A stretch of 64,000 nt of DNA from Acidobacteriota bacterium (GTDB lineage Bacteria > Acidobacteriota > Thermoanaerobaculia > Multivoradales > JAHEKO01): positions 1 through 64,000 of the forward strand of contig JAOTWP010000006.1 of NCBI GenBank assembly GCA_029862975.1. The letters are read 5' to 3'. The translations under genes were made by a program, and so were the position numbers. Below are positions 26,602 to 35,108 of this stretch, in pieces (positions within the stretch are counted from its first letter, which is position 1; each line of letters begins with the position of its first letter). The notes below the pieces were generated by a model. The model was not told the DNA's origin, ran no database searches, and saw only the letters and a program-made list of their open reading frames with translations.

Positions 26602-27912
26602 TCAGAAGGGCTCGGTCGTGGCGAGCAGATAGGCGAGAAGAGCGAGCGGCGAGACGGCCGGCACTCCCGCCCCGAAGAGCTGGAGCACCAGGTGCTGGTC
26701 GCCGATGCTCCCGGCGCCGGCCGAGAGCTGGATGGCGGCGACCGCCAGGACCACGAGGACGGGCTCGAGCCAGGGGGGAAGGAGCGCGGACTCCGGCGGG
26801 CGGCGCCTGAGCCCGGCCCAGCGGTCGGCGGCCACCGCCAGGGCCAGCACCTCGAGGGGCAGCAGCACGACGAGGGTGTGGCTCCACACGAGCGGGGTCA
26901 CGACGATGCTCGCCGTGATCGCGAAGCAGGCGAGCCGGGCGCGGCCGAAACGGCGGCCCGCGACGAGCGCCAGGGCGGCGAGCGCCAGCGGCGCCGAGAT
27001 CCACAGCGCGTCGATCTCGAAGCCGAAGAGCTTCGGGAAGCGGTGCAGCGAGATCGAGGCGGCGACGCGCTCGGTCGCGGTGAGCGCCAGGAGCGCGTCG
27101 AGGTGGGGAAACGGCAGGACGAGCCCGGCGGCGACCAGCGCGGCCGCGGCGGCGGCCACCACCCGCTGCCGCGCGTGTCCCTCGCGGCGCGCGCACGGCA
27201 GGCAGGCGACCGCCATCGGCGCCACCGGTTTGAGCGCGACGCTCGCCCCCAGCAGGAGCCCGGCGGCGAGCGGGCGCCGCGGCACGAGGAGCAGCCCGGC
27301 GATCACCATCCCGGCCACGGCCAGCGAGAAGTTGTTGAACTCGACGGAGTAGCGCACCTGGGGAGCGAGCAGGATGAAGGCCACCCCGGCCGCCAGCCGC
27401 CGCCCGGCGCCCCACGGCAGCCAGGCCGAGGAGCACCAGATGGCGACCGCCAGGCCGAGCAGGTTGGCCCCCGCGAGCAGCCCGTCCGTGGCCTGCCGGC
27501 CCAGGTGCGCCACCGACCAGGCGCCGGCGTAGGCGAAGACGGACGGATAGAGGTAGTCGGGCTCCAGGAAGGGCGACTCGCCGGCGGCCACGAGGTCGAA
27601 GGCGTTGAAGTACGCAACCTCGTCGCCCAGCGGCACCTCGTTCTCCGTCACCATCGGCCACCAGCGCACGAGCGGCACGAGCATCAGCACGAGGAGGCAG
27701 CCCGCGTGCACCCGCAACGGCAGGCCGGCCCAGCCGGCGAATGCCGCGGCGAAGGCCCGCGCCCGCGCGGCGGCCGGCGTGGCGGGCGCGGGATCGGGGA
27801 CGGCTGGCGCTGGAGCTTCCACGGTGGCGGCCGGCCCCGGCCGCCGCAGCCCGCCGGCGACCCGGCCCCGAATCAAGAGCTCGACTGCTCGCCGGAAGCC
27901 GGCGTGGCGCAC
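26602..27912 (-). CDS. Polytopic membrane protein, GT87/DUF2029-like glycosyltransferase (paralogue of 28566-29804)
   Basis: VPLGDEVAYFNAFDLVAAGESPFLEPDYLYPSVFAYAGAW...LLVPRRPLAAGLLLGASVALKPVAPMAV; the GxSVALKPVAP motif and D.. near TM1 are typical of GT87-like proteins. Confidence 0.75.
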   Translation of the reverse strand: MRHAGFRRAVELLIRGRVAGGLRRPGPAATVEAPAPAVPDPAPATPAAARARAFAAAFAGWAGLPLRVHAGCLLVLMLVPLVRWWPMVTENEVPLGDEVAYFNAFDLVAAGESPFLEPDYLYPSVFAYAGAWSVAHLGRQATDGLLAGANLLGLAVAIWCSSAWLPWGAGRRLAAGVAFILLAPQVRYSVEFNNFSLAVAGMVIAGLLLVPRRPLAAGLLLGASVALKPVAPMAVACLPCARREGHARQRVVAAAAAALVAAGLVLPFPHLDALLALTATERVAASISLHRFPKLFGFEIDALWISAPLALAALALVAGRRFGRARLACFAITASIVVTPLVWSHTLVVLLPLEVLALAVAADRWAGLRRRPPESALLPPWLEPVLVVLAVAAIQLSAGAGSIGDQHLVLQLFGAGVPAVSPLALLAYLLATTEPF

Positions 27913-27965
27913 ATTACCGCAACCGCGGCCCGCGGCCGCGCGCCGGTGCCGCCTCCGCGCCGCCC

Positions 27966-28508
27966 CTAGATCGCGCCGTCCGCCTGGCGCTCCAGGCTCT
28001 CGAAGCTACGCTCGAGGGTCTCGTCGAGCGCCTCGAAGCTGCGCTCCATCTCGCGGCTCATCGCTTCGAGGGAGCGCTCGATCTCGGCGCTTAGCCGCTC
28101 CCAGTCGATCTCCTCGAGGGCGCGCGCCGACTCCTCCATGGCGACGTCCATCTCGTCCCAGTCGACGTCGGAGAACGCCTCGGCCATCCGGGCGCCGAGC
28201 TCGGCGCCGAAGCGGGCCCAGTGCTCGCCCCACTCCTCGCCGAAGGCGCCCCACCGCTCGCCCATCTCCTCGCCGAAGGCGCCCCACTGCTCCCCCATCT
28301 CCTCGCCGAACGAGCCCCAGTGCTCCCCGAGCTCCTCGCCCCAGGCGCCCCAGCACTCGCCCCACTCGTCCCAGCTCTCGGACTGCGAACAGTCGGGCGC
28401 CGGCGGCGCCTGGCGCTCTCTTTCGACCTCCCGCCCGCCGACCCGGCCGGCGACGGCGGCGAGCGCGACGGCCGCCAGCACGAGCGCCGGAATCTTCCTT
28501 CTCTGCAT
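27966..28508 (-). CDS. Secreted protein with tandem 11-residue WGxFGEExGEx repeats and C-terminal coiled-coil; function unknown (alternative start 28523)
   Basis: MQRRKIPALVLAAVALAAVAG signal-like N-terminus; WGAWGEELGEH WGSFGEEMGEQ WGAFGEEMGER WGAFGEEWGEH WARFGAELGAR. Confidence 0.65.
   Translation of the reverse strand: MQRRKIPALVLAAVALAAVAGRVGGREVERERQAPPAPDCSQSESWDEWGECWGAWGEELGEHWGSFGEEMGEQWGAFGEEMGERWGAFGEEWGEHWARFGAELGARMAEAFSDVDWDEMDVAMEESARALEEIDWERLSAEIERSLEAMSREMERSFEALDETLERSFESLERQADGAI
28188..28352 (-). repeat. Five tandem 33-bp units encoding 11-aa repeats
   Basis: Unit close to CTCGCCGAAGGCGCCCCACCGCTCGCCCATCTC on + strand, repeated with small variations. Confidence 0.8.
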
Positions 28509-28565
28509 TCGCGGATCCTCCATGCCTTATCTTCTCTACGCTCGCGGGCCGCGTAAGTTCCAGCC

Positions 28566-29804
28566 CTAGAACCGATCGGTCGTGGCGAGCAGGTAGGCGA
28601 GAAGCGCCAGCGGCGCGAGGGCGGGCACGCCGCCGCCCACGAGCTCGAGAAGGAAGCCCTGGCCGTGGATCGTGCCGGCGCCGACCGAGAACTGGAGGCT
28701 GGCGACCGCCAGGAGCACGAGGACGGGCTCGACCCAGGACCCGACCCGCCGGCCCGCCGGCAGCGCGGCGCTCGCCGCCGTCCAGCGCCTGGCCGCCACG
28801 GTCACGGCGAGCACCTCGAGCGGCAGCAGGAGCACCAGGGTGTGGCTGCGAACGAGCGGGGTGGCGGCGACCGTCGCGGCGGTGGCGAGGCAGAGGAAGC
28901 GCCCGCGGCCCAGCGGCCCGCGCAGCACGAGGACGGCGACGGCGGCGACGGCCACCAGCACGGAGACCCAGATGAGATTGACGCCGAGGCCGAAGAGACC
29001 GGGGAGCCGGTGCAGCGAGACCGTGTCGAGAACGGCCCGGCCGCCGACGCGGCCCAGCAGCTCCGCGGAGTGCGGCAGCAGCAGGACGAGCGCCGCCGCG
29101 ACGGCGATGCCGACCCCGGCGGCCACCACGTTGCGGCGCCCGCCGAGCTCCCCGCGGGCGAACAGGAGGCAGCCCAGCGCGGCCGGCGCCACCGGCTTGA
29201 GCGCCACGCTGCCGCCCAGGAGCAGGCCCGCCGCCAGCGGTCGCCGCGGCACCAGCAGGAGGCCCGCGACGATCATCCCCGCGACCGCCAGGGAGACGTT
29301 GTTCGACCCCACCGAGTAGCGCGCCTGCGGCGCCAGCAGGATGAACGCCGTCCCGCCGAGCAGGCGCTGCGCGGCGCTCCACGGCAGCCAGGCCGCCGCG
29401 CACCACAGCGTGAGCGCGAGGCCCAGGAGATTCGCGGCCTGCAGCAGGTTGTCCGTCCGGGCGCGGCCGAGGTGCTCCACGGACCAGGCCCCGGCGTAGG
29501 CGAACGCCGCGGGATAGAGATAGCCCGGCTCGTCGAAGGGCGACCGGCCGGCGGCGACCCGCTCGAACGCCGCGAAGTACTGCATCTCGTCGGCGATCGC
29601 CACCTCCGTCTCCGACACGGTGGGCCACCACCGCACCGCCGGCACGAGCGCCAGCAGAATCACGCAGCCCGCGTGCACGGCCGCCGGCCAGCCGGCCCAG
29701 CGCCCAAAGCCCGCGGCCAGCGCCGCCGCCTGCGACGAGCCCGCCTGCGACGAGACAGACGAGGGCGAGGGGCCGCGGAGCTTCGAGCCTTCCACCGTCG
29801 ACAA
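28566..29804 (-). CDS. Polytopic membrane protein, GT87/DUF2029-like glycosyltransferase (paralogue of 26602-27912)
   Basis: VAIADEMQYFAAFERVAAGRSPFDEPGYLYPAAFAYAGAWSVEHLGRARTDNLLQAANLLGLALTLWCAAAWLPW...LLVPRRPLAAGLLLGGSVALKPVAP; long collinear identity with 26602-27912. Confidence 0.75.
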   Translation of the reverse strand: MSTVEGSKLRGPSPSSVSSQAGSSQAAALAAGFGRWAGWPAAVHAGCVILLALVPAVRWWPTVSETEVAIADEMQYFAAFERVAAGRSPFDEPGYLYPAAFAYAGAWSVEHLGRARTDNLLQAANLLGLALTLWCAAAWLPWSAAQRLLGGTAFILLAPQARYSVGSNNVSLAVAGMIVAGLLLVPRRPLAAGLLLGGSVALKPVAPAALGCLLFARGELGGRRNVVAAGVGIAVAAALVLLLPHSAELLGRVGGRAVLDTVSLHRLPGLFGLGVNLIWVSVLVAVAAVAVLVLRGPLGRGRFLCLATAATVAATPLVRSHTLVLLLPLEVLAVTVAARRWTAASAALPAGRRVGSWVEPVLVLLAVASLQFSVGAGTIHGQGFLLELVGGGVPALAPLALLAYLLATTDRF

Positions 29805-30037
29805 CGCGCGCGCTCTCCTTTCGATCCCCGAAGCCTAGCCGATCCGCGGCCGCCGGCGCGCGGCCCCGGCGGTAGCTCCGCCCGCAATGCTCGGTCCGGC
29901 ACCGAGAGCCGCCTTTCCTGGCAGATGCTTCGCGACGGCGATACTCTGCGCTTGGGCTCGCGGCAGCCCACCCCATCGCTTCGCGGAGCGCGCCGGGCCG
30001 CCGGTTCTCGTCGGCGGCCGCCGGCCTTGCCACCGCC

Positions 30038-30931
30038 GTGCCGACTCGTGATCAGGACTGCGTCCGCTTCCTCCGGTGGGCGCTGCCGCGCCTGGGCTAT
30101 CGCTGGCCCGGGTACCGCAAGGTCCGGCGGCAGGTCTGCCGCCGCGTTCGCCGGCGCCTCGAGGCACTCGGCCTGGCGGATCTCGACGCCTACGCGCGAC
30201 TCCTCGCGAAGGACCCGGACGAGTGGCCGCGTCTCGACGAATGCTGCCGCGTCACCATCTCTCGCTTCTACCGCGACCGCCGGCTCTGGGAGGTGCTGGG
30301 ACGCGACGTCCTGCCCGCGCTCTACGCGCAGGCGGCCGCGAGCGATCCGCCCCGGATTCGCGTGTGGAGCGCCGGCTGCGGCGCCGGCGAAGAGCCCTAC
30401 ACGATGGCGCTGCTGCTCCGCCTCGGCCCGAAGCCGTTGCCGGCCGGCGTCGACTCGGAGATCGTCGGCACCGATCTCGACCGCCATCAGCTCGAGCGCG
30501 CGCGCCGCGCCGCGTACCCGGAGTCGAGCCTCCGGGATCTCCCCGCCGCCTGGCGACGGCGGGCCTTCGCCGCGGACGCCGGCGGGGCCCAGCGCCTGCT
30601 CGAGCCGCACGCCGAAGCCACCCGCTTCCTGCTCCAGGACCTGCGCGGCGAGGCCCCCGCCGGACCCTTCGACCTCGTCCTCTGCCGCAACCTGGCCTTC
30701 ACCTACTTCGACTCCGATACCCAGGCGCGCTGCCTTGCGAGGCTCCTCGCCAACCTCGGCCCCTCCGGCTGGCTGGCCATCGGATGCCACGAGACCCTTC
30801 CCGCGGGTGGCCCCACCCTCCTCCGCCACCCGAGCGGGCTCCCCCTGTTTGCCCGACCCCTCGAAGGCCCGTTCTTGGCCCGGATCCAGGGGGAGGCGAA
30901 GGTCTCGGGGGTGAGGATCGGCAGGAAGTAG
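30038..30931 (+). CDS. CheR-type methyltransferase (orphan)
   Basis: VRFLRWALPRLGYRWPGYRKVRRQVCRRVRRRLEALGL...ISRFYRDRRLWEVLGRDVLPAL...RIRVWSAGCGAGEEPYTMALLL...FDLVLCRNLAFTYFD; CheR N-terminal and SAM motifs. Confidence 0.85.
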   Translation: MPTRDQDCVRFLRWALPRLGYRWPGYRKVRRQVCRRVRRRLEALGLADLDAYARLLAKDPDEWPRLDECCRVTISRFYRDRRLWEVLGRDVLPALYAQAAASDPPRIRVWSAGCGAGEEPYTMALLLRLGPKPLPAGVDSEIVGTDLDRHQLERARRAAYPESSLRDLPAAWRRRAFAADAGGAQRLLEPHAEATRFLLQDLRGEAPAGPFDLVLCRNLAFTYFDSDTQARCLARLLANLGPSGWLAIGCHETLPAGGPTLLRHPSGLPLFARPLEGPFLARIQGEAKVSGVRIGRK

Positions 30932-30991
30932 CTCGCGCCGGCGATTGCAGGCGCGTCATGGCCAGCTGGAACTGCGGGAGCGGCAGCCGGT

Positions 30992-33172
30992 CTACTCCCC
31001 CGGCACCGGGAACCCTCGATCGCGCATCAGCGCCTCCATCCTGGCGTCGCGGCCGCGGAAGGCGCGGTAGGCGTCGGCGGGGTCGACGGAGTTGCGGGGG
31101 GCGAAGAGGTGGTCGACGAGCTTGCCTGCCAGCGCCTCGTCGTAGTAGCCGCCCGGCGCCTCCTCGAAGGCTTCCGCGGCGTCGGCGGTGAGGACGTCGG
31201 CCCACATGTAGCCGTAGTAGCCGGCCGAGTAGCCCTCGCCCGAGAAGATGTGCCCGAAGTGCGGGCTGCGGTGGCGCATGGGGATCTCGTCGGGCATGCC
31301 GAGCTCGGCGAGCGTCGCGCGCTCGAAGGCCGCGACGTCGAGGCCCGCCGGGTCGATCGTGTGGTAGCGCATGTCCATGAGGGCGGAGGCCAGGTACTCG
31401 GTCGTCGCGAAGCCCTGGTTGAACTTCGAGGCCTTCTTGATCTTGGCGACGAGCTCCGCCGGGATCGGCTCGCCCGTCTCGTGGTGGACGAGGTAGCCGT
31501 TGATGACCTCGTCCGTCAGGAGCCAGCGCTCGAGCAGCTGGGACTGGAACTCCGTGTAGTCCCGGACGCCGCCGTTCAAGGTCGGATAGGCGACGTTCGA
31601 GGACAGGGAGTGCAGCGCGTGGCCGAACTCGTGGAAGAGGGTCGTCGCGTCGTCCCAGGAGATCAGCACCGGCTCGCCGGGGGCGCCCTCGATGAAGTTC
31701 GAGTTGTTGGCGGACAGCACGGTCTTCTCGCCGTCGAAGGTCTCGTGGGTGCGGTAGCTCGTGGCCCAGGCGCCCGAGCCCTTGCCGGGGCGGGCGTAGG
31801 GATCGAGATACCACAGGCCCACGTGCTCGCCGGTCGAGCCGCGGGTGACCTCCCAGACCTTGACGTCCTCGTGGAAGACCGGCACCGTCCCCGCCGCGAG
31901 CGGCGTGAACTCGAAGTCGAAGAGCCGGCCGGCGACGAAGAACATCGCCTCGCGCAGCTTGTCGAGCTGGAGGTACTGCTTGACCTCGTTGGAGTCGAGG
32001 TCGTAGCGGGCCTGCCGGACCTTTTCGGCGTAGTAGCGGTAGTCCCAGGGCGCGATCGCGATGCCCGCCCCCTCGGCGTCGGCGATGGCCTGCATGTCGG
32101 CCACCTCCTCCGCCACGCGGGCGAGCGCCGCCGGCCACACGGTCTCCATCAGCTCGAGCGCCCGCTCGGGGGTCTTGGCCATGCGGTTCTCGAGCCGCCA
32201 CCGGGCGTAGTTGTCGTAGCCCAGCAGGGCGACCCGCTCGTCCCGCAGCGCGAGGATCTCGGCGATGAGCGCCTTGTTGTCGTGCTCGTCGCCGTTGTCG
32301 CCGCGCGAGTAGTAGGTGCGCCAGACCTTCTCGCGCAGGTCGCGCTCGGTGGAGAACGTGAGGAACGGGTCCATCGACGAGCGGGTGTTGGTGATCGCGT
32401 ACTCCCCGTCGCGCCCGCGCTCCGCGGCGGCCGCGGCGGCGGCCTGCACGAAGGAGTCCGGCAGGCCGCCCAGCTGGTCGCCCGAGAGGTAGGTGACGTA
32501 GCCCTCCTCGTCGGCGAGGACGTTGTTGCCGAACCGGGTGTAGAGCTCGGCAAGGCGCTGATCGATGGCCGCGTAGCGCTCCTTGGCCTCGCCCTCGAGG
32601 GTGGCGCCGTCGCGCGCGAAGCCGTCGTAGACGAGCCACACGAGGCGCTGCTCGGCGGCGCCGAGCGACTTCGCCTCGTCGCCCTCGTAGACGGCCTTGA
32701 TGCGCGCGAAGAGGGCCGCGTTCTGGACGATCTCCGACTGGAACTCGGCGAGCTTCGGCGCCATCCTCTGCTGGATCTCGCGAAACTCCGGCGTCGACAG
32801 GTTGCCGCTCCAGATCCCCCAGTAGGTGAACGCCCGCCCCAGCGGGCGCCCGCTGCGCTCCAGCGCCAGGATGGTGTTCTCGAAGGTCGGGGGCTCGGGG
32901 CTCGCGGCGATGGCGTCGATCTCCGCGAGATTCGCCGCCATCCCGGCCTCGAGCGCCGGCTCGAGGGTGGCGAGGTCCATCCGGTCGAAGGCCGGAACGC
33001 CGCCGTAGGGGCCTTCCCACTCGGCGAGCAGGACGTTGCCCTCGGCCGCGGCGGCGGCCGGAGTCTGCATCGGGGTTTGCATCGGGCTGCGCATCGACTG
33101 TGGCGCGCACGCGGCGCAGATGAAGATCAAGGCCATGACGGCTGACTCCTCGAGCTCGGTTCGCATGTTCAT
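30992..33172 (-). CDS. M3 family metallopeptidase (peptidyl-dipeptidase Dcp-like) lipoprotein
   Basis: HEFGHALHSL zinc motif; MALIFICAACAPQ lipobox; M3 family length and C-terminal RHRSPHFGHIFSGEGYSAGYYGYMWADVL. Confidence 0.92.
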   Translation of the reverse strand: MNMRTELEESAVMALIFICAACAPQSMRSPMQTPMQTPAAAAAEGNVLLAEWEGPYGGVPAFDRMDLATLEPALEAGMAANLAEIDAIAASPEPPTFENTILALERSGRPLGRAFTYWGIWSGNLSTPEFREIQQRMAPKLAEFQSEIVQNAALFARIKAVYEGDEAKSLGAAEQRLVWLVYDGFARDGATLEGEAKERYAAIDQRLAELYTRFGNNVLADEEGYVTYLSGDQLGGLPDSFVQAAAAAAAERGRDGEYAITNTRSSMDPFLTFSTERDLREKVWRTYYSRGDNGDEHDNKALIAEILALRDERVALLGYDNYARWRLENRMAKTPERALELMETVWPAALARVAEEVADMQAIADAEGAGIAIAPWDYRYYAEKVRQARYDLDSNEVKQYLQLDKLREAMFFVAGRLFDFEFTPLAAGTVPVFHEDVKVWEVTRGSTGEHVGLWYLDPYARPGKGSGAWATSYRTHETFDGEKTVLSANNSNFIEGAPGEPVLISWDDATTLFHEFGHALHSLSSNVAYPTLNGGVRDYTEFQSQLLERWLLTDEVINGYLVHHETGEPIPAELVAKIKKASKFNQGFATTEYLASALMDMRYHTIDPAGLDVAAFERATLAELGMPDEIPMRHRSPHFGHIFSGEGYSAGYYGYMWADVLTADAAEAFEEAPGGYYDEALAGKLVDHLFAPRNSVDPADAYRAFRGRDARMEALMRDRGFPVPGE

Positions 33173-33198
33173 CGCTCCCTCTTTCGTCCTGAGCAGGG

Positions 33199-33277
33199 TC
33201 GTCCTGAGACTGGGGGTCACCCCGAGACTGGGGCCGTCCCGAGATTGGGGCCGTCCCGAGATCGGGGCCGTCCCGAG
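33199..33277. repeat. Intergenic ~17-bp tandem repeat (GTCCCGAGAYYGGGGCC)
   Basis: GTCCTGAGACTGGGGG / TCACCCCGAGACTGGGGCC / GTCCCGAGATTGGGGCC / GTCCCGAGATCGGGGCC / GTCCCGAG. Confidence 0.7.
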
Positions 33278-33514
33278 GCGACAGGCTACCAGCCTGCGAG
33301 CCGTCGCGGCCATCGGGTCGTGGGCTGACGGCGTGCCGGCCCCCGACCGGCGATCGGTTGCGGCACCCGTGCCGCGCCGCGGCGGCCCGCCCCTTGCCGG
33401 AGGCGGCGCTTCCACCCCTCCGGGTAGCGCGCCCGGCGCTCGTTCTCTCTAACATCCCGCTTGGAGCCGCTCTCCCGGCTCCGAGACGCGCAACCCGAGA
33501 AAGGACGGCGAGTG

Positions 33515-33877
33515 ATGAAGAGACACGCGTTGTGGCTCGGCGCGGCCGTCGTCGCCGGTCTGGTGCTGATCCTCGCATCGACCGGCTCGACCCGCGCCAC
33601 CGAGGGGCTGGACGGCAAGGAGCTGTTCCTGGCGGAAGGGTGCGACACCTGCCACTCCGTGGCCGCCGCCGAGATCGAGGCGAAGACGACGTCGGAGAAG
33701 ATGCTCGGACCCGACGTCAGCGGCTACGAGACCGACGACCTGAAAGCGCTCGCGGCGTACCTGCGCAAGGAGGCCGAGCTCGACGGCGAGACCCACAACA
33801 AGGGATTCAAGGGTAGCGACGAGGAGCTCCAGGCGCTCATCGACTGGCTGGGAAGCCTCGAGCCGCCCGCCAAGTGA
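33515..33877 (+). CDS. Monoheme c-type cytochrome, exported
   Basis: MKRHALWLGAAVVAGLVLILASTGSTRATEGLDGKELFLAEGCDTCHSV...MLGPDVSG; single CXXCH. Confidence 0.82.
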   Translation: MKRHALWLGAAVVAGLVLILASTGSTRATEGLDGKELFLAEGCDTCHSVAAAEIEAKTTSEKMLGPDVSGYETDDLKALAAYLRKEAELDGETHNKGFKGSDEELQALIDWLGSLEPPAK

Positions 33878-33923
33878 AGTGTCGTCGTTGCCGGATGAGC
33901 CCGAGCGAGCGCGCGAGCCAGGA

Positions 33924-35108
33924 ATGCCGACCCTCCGCCTGACGATTCGGGTGGCGGGCCTGGCCGCGCTCGCGGCCCTGGCGCTGCTGCCGCTCCCGGC
34001 CGGAGCCGTCGAGGACGAGGACTGCCTGGCCTGCCACGCGGATCTCGAGGACGCCGCCGGCGAGCGGATCGCGGCGGACCTCGACCAGCTCTCCGAGTCC
34101 ATGCACGGCGAGATGGGGCTGGCCTGCGTCGACTGCCACGCCGACGTCGCCGATTTCGACGGCGAGCACCCGGAGAAGCTGGCGCCCGCGGCCTGCGGCG
34201 ACTGCCACGACGACGTCCTGGGCGCGGTCTCCGAGAGCGCTCACATGGGGCAGTCCTGCGGCGACTGCCACGGCGGCCACGAGATTCGCGCGGCCGCGGA
34301 CGAGGCGGCGCCCACCAGCCTCTTCCGGACGCCGGCGCTGTGCGCGTCGTGCCACGAGGCGCTGGGCGAGCAGGCGAGCCAGTACCTCGACGGCATCCAC
34401 GGCCGCGCCCTCGTCAAGAGCGGCCTCAAGTTCGCGCCGAGCTGCGTGACCTGCCACGGCGCCCACGAGATCCTCCCGGCCGGCGATCCCCGCGGCCGCG
34501 TCTACCGCACCAAGGTTGCCGCCATGTGCGGCTCGTGCCACGAGGGGCTGATCTCGACCTACTCCGGCAGCGTCCACGCCCAGCTCGATGCCGCGACGGG
34601 GGAAGCGCGCGCGGTGTGCTCGGACTGCCACCCGACCCACGCCGTCGGCTCGCGCAACCTGCCGGCCTGGCGCCAGGCCGTCGTCGCCGAGTGCGGCGAG
34701 TGCCATGGCGCCATGCTCGAGAGCTTCAGCGACGGCTTCCACGGCCAGGCGACGCTGCTGGGCTTTGCGCGCGTCGCCAAGTGCAGCGACTGCCACGGCT
34801 CGCACGACGTCCTCGCCGTCGACGACCCCGCCTCGCGGGTCGCCGCGGCCAACGTCGTCGCGACCTGCAGCGGCTGCCACGAGGGGGCGACGGCGAATTG
34901 GGCCGACTACGATCCCCACGCCGATCTGTCGTCGCCGGCGCGCAATCCCCAGGCGTACTGGGCGCAAGGGGCGATGAAGGTCCTGCTGGCGTCGGTCTTC
35001 GGCTTCTTCTTCCTCCACACGGCGCTGTGGCTGCCGCGGTCGCTGGTGGCCATCCGCCGCGGCCGGGACGCCGGTGCGGCGCCCCCGGCCCGGGAGCTCG
35101 ACGCATGA
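33924..35108 (+). CDS. Multiheme c-type cytochrome with 11 CXXCH motifs and C-terminal TM anchor
   Basis: CLACH, CVDCH, CGDCH, CGDCH, CASCH, CVTCH, CGSCH, CSDCH, CGECH, CSDCH, CSGCH counted in order; C-terminal VLLASVFGFFFLHTALWLPRSLVAIRRG. Confidence 0.9.
   Translation: MPTLRLTIRVAGLAALAALALLPLPAGAVEDEDCLACHADLEDAAGERIAADLDQLSESMHGEMGLACVDCHADVADFDGEHPEKLAPAACGDCHDDVLGAVSESAHMGQSCGDCHGGHEIRAAADEAAPTSLFRTPALCASCHEALGEQASQYLDGIHGRALVKSGLKFAPSCVTCHGAHEILPAGDPRGRVYRTKVAAMCGSCHEGLISTYSGSVHAQLDAATGEARAVCSDCHPTHAVGSRNLPAWRQAVVAECGECHGAMLESFSDGFHGQATLLGFARVAKCSDCHGSHDVLAVDDPASRVAAANVVATCSGCHEGATANWADYDPHADLSSPARNPQAYWAQGAMKVLLASVFGFFFLHTALWLPRSLVAIRRGRDAGAAPPARELDA

Noticed and set aside
28188-28352. 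CRISPR-like repeat array
   Set aside because: Contiguous 33-bp units with no spacers, inside a coding frame.
28138-28569. Plus-strand Ser/Pro-rich repeat ORF (SPISSPKAPHCSPISSPN...)
   Set aside because: Mirror of the minus-strand 11-residue repeats, which have a signal peptide and coherent amphipathic pattern; the plus frame lacks these.
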